From the NCBI RefSeq assembly GCF_016900095.1, contig NZ_JACJJP010000004.1, positions 113,334 through 177,333 on the forward strand: DNA of 64,000 nucleotides, read 5' to 3'. Under the pieces are notes generated by a model, which saw nothing but the letters and a program-made list of their open reading frames with translations, did not search any database and had not been told where the DNA came from. Positions 58,125 to 64,000 of this stretch are shown here, piece after piece. This DNA comes from Gemmiger formicilis (lineage in GTDB: Bacteria > Bacillota > Clostridia > Oscillospirales > Ruminococcaceae). Position 1 is the first letter of the stretch, and the number at the start of each line of letters is the position of its first letter. Made by a program: the position numbers and the translations under genes.

Positions 58125-58931
58125 ATGACGTACGGATTTATCGGCTGCGGCAACATGGGCGGCGCAGTGGCAAAGGCGGTTTGCCGGGCCACCGACCCGC
58201 AGAATGTGGTGTTGGCCAACCGCACCCCGGCCAAGGCGCAGGCCCTGGCCGCAGAGCTGGGCTGCCGCACGGCGGACAACGCCGGCGCCGCCGGGTGCGA
58301 CTTTGTGTTTCTGGGCGTCAAGCCCCAGATGATGCCCGGGGTGCTGGCCGACCTGGTGCCGGTGCTGGACGCCCGGCGCAAGAACGGCGACGCCTTTGTG
58401 CTGGTGACCATGGCCGCCGGGCTGAGCATGGACCGCATTCTGGAACTGGCCGGCGGGCAGGGGCCCATCATCCGGATGATGCCCAACACCCCGGTGGCCC
58501 TGGGTGCGGGGATGATCCAGTATTGCAGCGCCCATGTGGACGCGGACAAAATGGCCGACTGGCTGCGGGTTATGGCCCCGGCGGGACGGCTGGACGAGGT
58601 GCCGGAATCCCTGATCGACGCGGCCAGCTGTGTTTCCGGCTGCGGTCCGGCCTGGGCGTATCAGTTCATAGAAGCGTTGGCCGACGGCGGTGTGGCCGCC
58701 GGTCTGCCCCGGGCCAAGGCCCAGGAATACGCCGCCCAGATGCTGCTGGGCAGTGCCCGCATGGTGCTGGAAAGCGGACAGCACCCCGGCGCCCTGAAAG
58801 ACGCGGTATGCAGCCCCGGCGGGTCCACCATCCAGGGGGTACGCCTGCTGGAGGAGCGAGCCTTCCGCGGGGCGGTGACCGACGCGGTGCTGGCCGCCTA
58901 CGACAAGACCAAAGAAATGGGCAAAGGCTGA
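58125..58931 (+). CDS. proC: Pyrroline-5-carboxylate reductase
   Basis: ProC (268 aa) makes L-proline from pyrroline-5-carboxylate with NAD(P)H, the last step. Rossmann start MTYGFIGCGNMGGAVAKAV, VFLGVKPQMMPGVL (about 63-76), MPNTPVALGAGM (about 123-134), SGCGPAWAYQFIEALADGGVAAGLPRAKA (about 172-200) and the C-terminal signature SPGGSTIQGVRLLEE. SD AGGGGGG. First gene of the proline operon. Confidence 0.96.
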   Translation: MTYGFIGCGNMGGAVAKAVCRATDPQNVVLANRTPAKAQALAAELGCRTADNAGAAGCDFVFLGVKPQMMPGVLADLVPVLDARRKNGDAFVLVTMAAGLSMDRILELAGGQGPIIRMMPNTPVALGAGMIQYCSAHVDADKMADWLRVMAPAGRLDEVPESLIDAASCVSGCGPAWAYQFIEALADGGVAAGLPRAKAQEYAAQMLLGSARMVLESGQHPGALKDAVCSPGGSTIQGVRLLEERAFRGAVTDAVLAAYDKTKEMGKG

Positions 58932-58956
58932 ATATCGCCCGCGAAAGAGGACAACT

Positions 58957-59727
58957 ATGCGTATTGTAATCAAGATCGGCACCAGCACCCTGGCGTACGC
59001 GGGGGGACGGCTGAACATCCGCCACACCGAAGAGCTGGTCAAGACCTTCAGCGACCTGAAAAACGCCGGGCATGAGATCATCCTGGTGTCCTCCGGCGCC
59101 ATCGGCATGGGGGCGGGCAAACTGCAGATTGACCGCCCCACCGACATGGCCACCAAACAGGCAGCGGCCTCAGTGGGTCAGTGCGAGCTCATGTACACCT
59201 ACGACCGGCTGTTCGGGGATTACAACCACACGGTGGCCCAGATTCTGGTCACCCGGGAGGACTTCAACAGCCCCACCCGGTTGATGAACCTGGAAAACAC
59301 CATCTACCGTCTGCTGCAGCTGGGGGCCATTCCCATCATCAACGAAAACGACAGCGTGGCCACCGAAGAGATTGCCGTGGGCGACAACGACACCATGGGC
59401 GCCCTGGTGGCCAAGTACATGCAGGCGGATCTGCTGGTGCTGCTCAGCGACATTGAGGGTCTGTACACCGCCGATCCCCACACCCATCCCGACGCGGAGC
59501 TGATCAGCACCGTGACCGAGATCACCCCCGAAGTGGAGGCCCTGGCCGGGGGTGCCGGCAGCAAGCTGGGCACCGGCGGCATGGCCACCAAGATCATGGC
59601 GGCCAAGCTGGCCACCTCGGCGGGGGTGGATATGGTGATTGCCAACGGCGCCAACGCCCTGGCTTTGTATGATATTGTGGCCGGCAAGCCGGTGGGTACC
59701 CGCTTTGTAGGGCGTTCCCGCCGCTGA
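58957..59727 (+). CDS. proB: Glutamate 5-kinase, without PUA domain
   Basis: ProB (256 aa) phosphorylates glutamate, the first committed and feedback-inhibited step. Amino-acid-kinase fold: MRIVIKIGTSTLAYAGGRLN, VSSGAIGMGAGKLQI, INENDSVATEEIAVGDNDTMGALVAKYMQADLLVLLSDIEGLYTADP and GTGGMATKIMAAKLA. It ends at GTRFVGRSRR, without the ~100-residue PUA domain of E. coli ProB; shorter ProB proteins occur in other bacteria. SD AAAGAGG. Confidence 0.95.
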   Translation: MRIVIKIGTSTLAYAGGRLNIRHTEELVKTFSDLKNAGHEIILVSSGAIGMGAGKLQIDRPTDMATKQAAASVGQCELMYTYDRLFGDYNHTVAQILVTREDFNSPTRLMNLENTIYRLLQLGAIPIINENDSVATEEIAVGDNDTMGALVAKYMQADLLVLLSDIEGLYTADPHTHPDAELISTVTEITPEVEALAGGAGSKLGTGGMATKIMAAKLATSAGVDMVIANGANALALYDIVAGKPVGTRFVGRSRR

Positions 59728-59756
59728 CCGGCAGTTCCTGTAAGGAGGTATGACCC

Positions 59757-61046
59757 ATGACCACCCATGAAATTCTGCTCAACGCCCAGTCCGCCCGGCT
59801 GCCTCTGGCCCTGGCCGGCAGCGACGTCAAAGACGACGCCCTGGAAGCCATGGCGGTGGCGCTGGTGGCAGCCCAGCAGGAAATTCTGGACGCCAACCGC
59901 AAGGACCTGGACGCCGCCCGCGGCCGGGTCAGCGATGTGATGCTGGACCGTCTGGCCCTGACCCCCACCCGCCTGGCCGACATGGCCAAGGGGATGCGGG
60001 AAGTGGCCTCCCTGCCCGACCCGGTGGGAGCGGTGCTGCGCAAGATCGTGCGGCCCAACGGCATCCTGATTGAGAAGACCGCCGTGCCCATGGGGGTCAT
60101 TGCCATCATCTACGAAAGCCGCCCCAACGTCACCTCCGATGCGGCCGCCCTGGCCATCAAGGCGGGCAGCGCCTGCGTGCTGCGCTGCGGCAAGGATGCC
60201 TGGGCTTCCTGCCACGCCATTGTGGAGGCTCTGCGCCGGGGTCTGCGGGAAGCAGGCCTGCCCGAAACAGCGGTCAGTCTGATCGAGGACACCACCCACG
60301 CTTCGGCCAACGAGCTGATGACCGCCGACGGTCTGGTGGACCTGCTGATTCCCCGGGGCGGCGCCGGGCTCATCCGCGCCTGTGTGGAGAACGCCACCGT
60401 GCCCTGCATCCAGACCGGCACCGGCATCTGCCACATTTATGTGGACAAGGCCGCCGACCAGGCCATGGCGCTGGACATCATCGAAAACGCCAAAACCAGC
60501 CGCCCCAGCGTGTGCAACGCGGCGGAGGTCTGCCTGGTGCACCAGGACATTGCGGCAGAATTTCTGCCCAAACTGAAACAGCGGCTGTGCGATGACCGGG
60601 CCGCCGCCGGGCTGACCCCGGTGGAGCTGCACCTGGATGAGCGGGCTGCCGCCGTCATTGAGGGAGTTCCCGCCGGGCCGAAGGACTTTGACACCGAATA
60701 TCTGGATTACAAGATGGCGGTGGGGGTTGTGGACAGCCTGGAAGCGGCCATCGCTCATATTGCCGCCCATTCCACCCACCACAGCGACGCCATTGTCACC
60801 GGCGACGAGAACGCCGCCGCCCGTTTTACCACCTGTGTGGACAGCGCCGCGGTATATGTGAACGCTTCCACCCGGTTCACCGACGGCGGAGAGTTCGGCC
60901 TGGGCTGCGAGATGGGAATTTCCACCCAGAAGCTTCACGCCCGCGGCCCCATGGGGCTGGCGGAACTGTGCACCTACAAGTACATCGTGCACGGCAACGG
61001 CCAGGTGCGGGGCGGTTCGTCCGCCAAACTGGTGCAGGGGTGCTGA
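59757..61046 (+). CDS. proA: Gamma-glutamyl phosphate reductase
   Basis: ProA (429 aa) reduces gamma-glutamyl phosphate to the semialdehyde with NADPH; the labile intermediate is passed from ProB, encoded 29 nt upstream. [32 protein letters not shown] (about 115-146), the region of the catalytic Cys in [16 protein letters not shown] (Cys about 257), [34 protein letters not shown] (about 365-398). SD TAAGGAGG. Last gene of the operon, with a terminator 36 bp on. Confidence 0.97.
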   Translation: MTTHEILLNAQSARLPLALAGSDVKDDALEAMAVALVAAQQEILDANRKDLDAARGRVSDVMLDRLALTPTRLADMAKGMREVASLPDPVGAVLRKIVRPNGILIEKTAVPMGVIAIIYESRPNVTSDAAALAIKAGSACVLRCGKDAWASCHAIVEALRRGLREAGLPETAVSLIEDTTHASANELMTADGLVDLLIPRGGAGLIRACVENATVPCIQTGTGICHIYVDKAADQAMALDIIENAKTSRPSVCNAAEVCLVHQDIAAEFLPKLKQRLCDDRAAAGLTPVELHLDERAAAVIEGVPAGPKDFDTEYLDYKMAVGVVDSLEAAIAHIAAHSTHHSDAIVTGDENAAARFTTCVDSAAVYVNASTRFTDGGEFGLGCEMGISTQKLHARGPMGLAELCTYKYIVHGNGQVRGGSSAKLVQGC

Positions 61047-61082
61047 GCTCTCCCCCGCCTGCCAGAAAACAATCTATCTGCA

Positions 61083-61119
61083 AACGGGCATCCGGCCTTT
61101 GGTCGGGTGCCCGTTTTTT
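61083..61119 (+). terminator. Terminator of proC-proB-proA
   Basis: 15-bp stem with a G-T wobble (AACGGGCATCCGGCC / GGTCGGGTGCCCGTT) followed by TTTT. Confidence 0.9.
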
Positions 61120-61171
61120 GCGGCAGCCGTGGCAACCCGCAGAAAAAATATGCTATACTTTTTGCAAACCA

Positions 61172-61200
61172 TGTAACCTGTGAACCAAAAAGAACGCTTA
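61172..61200 (+). promoter_or_regulatory. Candidate ECF-type autoregulated promoter
   Basis: TGTAAC (61172-61177), 17 bp, CGCTTA (61195-61200) resembles ECF -35 (AAC core) and -10 (CG start) boxes, just before the sigma gene. A housekeeping-like TATACT also lies at 61154-61159 with a poor -35. Speculative. Confidence 0.25.
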
Positions 61201-61251
61201 TGAGGGTGAAAGCCCCTGAACCCGAAACCGAAAAGAAAGGAGAGGTCCGCC

Positions 61252-61812
61252 TTGGATGACACTGTCATTGTGGATTTGTACCTGTCCCGGGACGAAACAG
61301 CCATCCGGCACACCACCGAAAAGTTCGGGCCCCGTCTGCGTTCTTTGGCCTATGCCATCGTGCAGGACCGCCAGACCGCCGAGGAATGCGAAAACGATAC
61401 CTACTGGGAAGCCTGGAAGGCCATTCCGCCCCACGAGCCCCGACGCTATCTGTACAACTTTCTGGCCTGCATCACCCGACATCTCTCCCTGGATGTCTGC
61501 AGGCGGCGGGACCGGCTCAAACGCAAGGCCTTTGTCTGTGAGCTCAGCGACGAGATGGAAGAGTGCATCCCCGCTCCCGACGATGTGGAGTGCCGTCTGG
61601 ATGAGAAGACTCTGGCCCGCCTCCTCAACGAATTCTTGGCCGCCCTGCCCCCGGAAAAGCGGAACATCTTTGTGCGCCGGTACTGGTATCTGGACCCGGT
61701 GGCCGACATTGCCAAACGGTATTCCCTGTCCCAGAGCAAGGTCAAGACCACCCTGTTCCGCTGCCGCAACCAGCTGCGGGACCGCCTGGAAAAGGAGGGA
61801 TTTGCCCTGTGA
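61252..61812 (+). CDS. Sigma-70 family (ECF-like) RNA polymerase sigma factor
   Basis: 186 residues. Sigma-2 region: LYLSRDETAIRHTTEKFGPRLRSLAYAIVQDRQTAEECENDTYWEAWKAIPP (about 9-60). Sigma-4 region: RLLNEFLAALPPEKRNIFVRRYWYLDPVADIAKRYSLSQSKVKTTLFRCRNQLRDRLEKEG (about 123-183; helix-turn-helix). No regions 1 or 3, so group IV. The start is a TTG (61252) preceded by AAAGGAGAGG, 7 nt away; no ATG or GTG fits. The next gene overlaps the stop (GTGA) and has one TM helix, like a cognate regulator. Confidence 0.88.
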   Translation: MDDTVIVDLYLSRDETAIRHTTEKFGPRLRSLAYAIVQDRQTAEECENDTYWEAWKAIPPHEPRRYLYNFLACITRHLSLDVCRRRDRLKRKAFVCELSDEMEECIPAPDDVECRLDEKTLARLLNEFLAALPPEKRNIFVRRYWYLDPVADIAKRYSLSQSKVKTTLFRCRNQLRDRLEKEGFAL

Positions 61813-63062
61813 GAGGCTTTGAACTTTTGGACAAGATGGGGCTGATTGCCCCCGCCTACGTGGAGGCTGCCGCGGTGCAGCCGAAACGCCGGTCCCCTGC
61901 CCTGCTGAGGTGGGGCGCCGCAGCGGCCTGTCTGGCGGTTCTGGGATACGGTGCGGCGGTTTTCCTGCCCGCGCAGCCCGGCGTGGACGGCCCCGCGGTG
62001 GGCTCGGCCACCGACCTGCCGCTGCTGACCCTGCCCGAATCCCCGGGTGGGGGCATGGGCTTCGAAGGGCTGATGGCCTACGACAGCTCGGAACTGGTCA
62101 ACAACAATCCCTGGAGCGAGGAACTGTCCCTGACCACCCTGCCGGTGTTCCGCAACCCCATCACCTATGAAACACCCTTCCACATGCCCGTCGGCATCGA
62201 CCCGGACGCCATGCGTGCCCTGCTGGTGGATGTGGCCGGGCGGTTCGGGTGGGAAGAAAGCGAGCTGAGCGTCACCGACAACGCCTACGACGAAGGACAC
62301 AAGACCGCCCTGAAAGAGCAGATGGCCCAGGCCGGGATCACCGACGTGCCGGAGGAATACTTTGCCCCTACCCGGCTCACGGCCAAGGGTGACGGGGTGT
62401 CCATTGACGTGGACCTGAACGGGATTGCCGCCGTCTGGTTCGAGCCCACCCTGTCCCTGCCGGAGGAATACCCCCTCACCCGGCAGGCTTCCTGTGAGGA
62501 GCTGACCCGCACCGCCCAGTATCTGGCGACCACCTACGCGGACGTGCTGGGCATGGAACAGCCGGTGGTGAACCTTGACGGCGGAAGTTACAGCTTTTCC
62601 GGGGAGACGAGTGGGTATACCCTCTCCTTCTATGAAGGCGCCGGCAGTGACACCGACCGGATTCTGGCCTACAATTTCCGGCAGGTGAGTTTCTATGGCG
62701 ATGACGAGGGCGGTTTGCACCTGGTGCGGATCCGCGAACCCGATCTGAGCCGGAAGCTGGGCGACTACCCCATCATCACCGCCGACCGTGCCCGGGAACT
62801 GCTCTGCCAGGGGTACTACCTGACCACCGTGCCCTGCGAGATGCCGGGAGAAGAATTCATCCGCAAGGTGGAACTGGTCTATCGCACCGGCACCGAGGAA
62901 GAATGCTGGATGCCCTACTACCGCTTCTGGGTGGAGGTGGACGACGTGCCGGCCGCTGCGGACCAGGACCCCGACCTGAAAACCTTCGGCGCCTACTATG
63001 TGCCCGCGGTGTCTCAGGAATACCTGACCGAGCTGCCCCTGTGGGACGGAAATTTCAACTGA
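61809..63062 (+). CDS. Single-TM protein coupled to the sigma factor, putative anti-sigma
   Basis: 417 residues from a GTG start inside the sigma stop (GTGA overlap). Cytoplasmic N-terminus of about 33 residues (MRGFELLDKMGLIAPAYVEAA), TM helix (about 34-53, LRWGAAAACLAVLGYGAAVFL), then an extracytoplasmic region of about 360 residues without recognised domain. The short inside segment lacks the HxxxCxxC zinc anti-sigma motif. Coupling to the sigma gene, topology and family practice in Clostridia suggest an anti-sigma or sensor role; this is inference. Confidence 0.6.
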   Translation: MRGFELLDKMGLIAPAYVEAAAVQPKRRSPALLRWGAAAACLAVLGYGAAVFLPAQPGVDGPAVGSATDLPLLTLPESPGGGMGFEGLMAYDSSELVNNNPWSEELSLTTLPVFRNPITYETPFHMPVGIDPDAMRALLVDVAGRFGWEESELSVTDNAYDEGHKTALKEQMAQAGITDVPEEYFAPTRLTAKGDGVSIDVDLNGIAAVWFEPTLSLPEEYPLTRQASCEELTRTAQYLATTYADVLGMEQPVVNLDGGSYSFSGETSGYTLSFYEGAGSDTDRILAYNFRQVSFYGDDEGGLHLVRIREPDLSRKLGDYPIITADRARELLCQGYYLTTVPCEMPGEEFIRKVELVYRTGTEEECWMPYYRFWVEVDDVPAAADQDPDLKTFGAYYVPAVSQEYLTELPLWDGNFN

Positions 63063-63084
63063 ACAGCCCGATTTGGTGGAAAAC

Positions 63085-63119
63085 AAAATCACCCGGACGC
63101 GATGGTCCGGGTGATTTTT
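63085..63119. terminator. Bidirectional terminator
   Basis: 13-14-bp stem (AAAATCACCCGGA/TCCGGGTGATTTT) with T-runs on both strands, between the convergent sigma-operon and GH25 genes. Confidence 0.9.
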
Positions 63120-63141
63120 GTATACGATGGGGAGCGGGGCA

Positions 63142-64000
63142 TCAGCCCAGGTTCATATCCACGTTGCCCTTGATGCCGCTGACCTTGCCGGTGCTGGTGT
63201 ACTGCCAGATGTTGTAGCTGTAGGCAAAGTCCAGCGTATCGCGGTACTGGGCGATCCAGATGCGGTACTTGCTCACGTTGGCAAAGTTCAGGGAGTTATA
63301 GAACCAGCTGGCGTAGGAGTAGACGCCCGCGCTGTATCCGGCATTGCGGATGGTCTCGCAGAAGGCCACGGCGCAGGCGGTGCGCTGAGCGGCGCTGATG
63401 GTATCGGCACGGCCGGTATCTCCGGCCACCTTCTCGGTGTCATAGTAGACGCCGTAGGGCAGGCTGTACCCCTGCACCAGGCTCAGCACCATGCTGGCTT
63501 CCTCCACGGCTTCGGCCTCGTTGATAGCCTGGCTGTAGAAGTAGACGCCCACCTTGATGCCGGCGGCGGTAGCGCCCTGAATGTTGCGGCGGAAGGTGGA
63601 ATCTTCCACCAGAGCGCCGCTGCCGTAGCCGCGGTAGCCACAGCGGATGATGGCAAAGGTGATGCCGTCCGCCTTGACAGCGTTCCAGTCGATGGTGCCC
63701 TGGAACTTGGAAACGTCGATGCCGCGTTCCTTCTGACCCAGCACACCGGAGGCACTGAAGGTGTAGACGTTGCCGTCGATGACCTGGGTGCCGGTGACCG
63801 GCTGGTGGGTGACGGGATCGTAGTAGTACTGCTTGCCGTCGATGGTCTGCCAGCCGCTGTACTGATAGGTGGTTTCGGTCTTGGCCTCCACCGCAAAGCC
63901 GTAGTCCGCCAGCTTGGACGCTTCGATCTGGTCCGGCCAGTTGGCGTCGATGGGTGCGGGCGTGGGGGTTGGTGCCTGGGTCGGCGCCGGGGTGGCGGTG
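63142..64000 (-). CDS. GH25 lysozyme with cell-wall-binding repeats, 5' end outside window
   Basis: The C-terminal 285 residues are visible. From the edge: a Thr/Pro/Ala-rich linker (TATPAPTQAPTPTPAP), a short segment with WPDQIEASKLADYGF, cell-wall-binding-type repeats (SGWQTIDGKQYYYDPVTHQPVTG, VIDGNVYTFSASGVL) and the GH25 catalytic barrel to the end. Catalytic features are GIDVSKFQGTIDWNAVK (Asp) and YGVYYDTEKV (the D-x-E motif). It should cleave MurNAc-GlcNAc bonds in peptidoglycan after export; signal peptide and N-terminus lie outside. A GTG in frame at 63889-63891 is internal, not the start. Confidence 0.9.
   Translation of the reverse strand, partial: TATPAPTQAPTPTPAPIDANWPDQIEASKLADYGFAVEAKTETTYQYSGWQTIDGKQYYYDPVTHQPVTGTQVIDGNVYTFSASGVLGQKERGIDVSKFQGTIDWNAVKADGITFAIIRCGYRGYGSGALVEDSTFRRNIQGATAAGIKVGVYFYSQAINEAEAVEEASMVLSLVQGYSLPYGVYYDTEKVAGDTGRADTISAAQRTACAVAFCETIRNAGYSAGVYSYASWFYNSLNFANVSKYRIWIAQYRDTLDFAYSYNIWQYTSTGKVSGIKGNVDMNLG

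Noticed and set aside
1..64000. tRNA, rRNA, CRISPR arrays, insertion sequences, prophage or attachment sites
   Set aside because: I saw no tRNA-like cloverleaf with CCA context, no spaced repeats, no transposase or integrase coding and no region of deviating composition. Gene density and GC are even throughout.

Overview
The window is about 64 kb of GC-rich bacterial chromosome, almost fully coding, with no mobile element, CRISPR array, rRNA or tRNA that I could see. Gene content and order point to a Gram-positive anaerobe of the Clostridia, most likely the high-GC Oscillospiraceae/Ruminococcaceae branch (Faecalibacterium/Gemmiger/Subdoligranulum type). The evidence is Firmicutes-type operons (rimP-nusA-ylxR-ylxQ-infB-rbfA, rplU-rpmA-obgE-mrnC, rpsF-ssb-rpsR), Mini-RNase III, DnaD-type replication proteins, a T-box riboswitch, a ThiI without rhodanese domain beside its own cysteine desulfurase, and strong SD sequences with frequent GTG/TTG starts. 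The genus is an inference; the phylum is well supported.

Layout. 0-2.4 kb: truncated phosphoribosyltransferase, then a divergent DnaD/helicase-loader pair. 2.4-6.2 kb: P-type ATPase and release factor 2 (no programmed frameshift). 6.3-10.1 kb: RING/zinc-ribbon membrane protein, sugar nucleotidyltransferase and class II GalT. 10.1-11.4 kb: rpsF-ssb-rpsR. 11.4-17.2 kb (minus): zinc-ribbon pseudokinase with PASTA repeats, PIG-V-like mannosyltransferase, small membrane protein, YebC, RsmF-type methylase. 17.3 kb: a 47-residue low-complexity protein. 17.5-26.6 kb (minus): mrnC-obgE-rpmA-rplU, folD, lgt, the ymfF/ymfH M16 pair, ribF, truB. 26.6-32.9 kb: nrnA, rbfA, infB, ylxQ, ylxR, nusA, rimP. 33-37.5 kb: AlgI/AlgJ-like acetylation pair, aminopeptidase, small membrane protein. 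37.6-40.9 kb: glyS, a small unknown gene, and murC from an unusually symmetric shared promoter. 41-44.3 kb: TrpXYZ-like ABC importer under a T-box whose specifier reads as Trp. 44.3-58 kb (minus): a cell-envelope stretch (LCP protein with extra C-terminal domain, polytopic membrane protein, SEDS protein, CinA-like/SpoIID fusion) followed by cinA, thiI, nifZ and an aldo/keto reductase. 58-61 kb: proC-proB-proA. 61-63 kb: sigma factor plus putative cognate membrane regulator. 63-64 kb: truncated GH25 lysozyme.

Most of the window is core information processing. Its most unusual contents are three multi-domain envelope/signalling proteins: (1) a membrane PASTA protein whose kinase domain has lost both catalytic aspartates; (2) a 1140-residue SpoIID-type protein whose cytoplasmic N-terminus is a degenerate copy of the C-terminal half of CinA, encoded next to real cinA; (3) an 873-residue LytR-CpsA-Psr protein with a C-terminal region resembling the erythromycin-esterase/TIKI superfamily. 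Two of these lie in the same 44-54 kb stretch as a SEDS peptidoglycan polymerase.

Regulation visible from sequence: about twenty convincing sigma-A promoters (many with 17-bp spacers and TGG-extended -10 boxes), a complete Trp T-box, an attenuator-like hairpin in front of rimP-nusA, and promoters overlapping adjacent terminators or stop codons.
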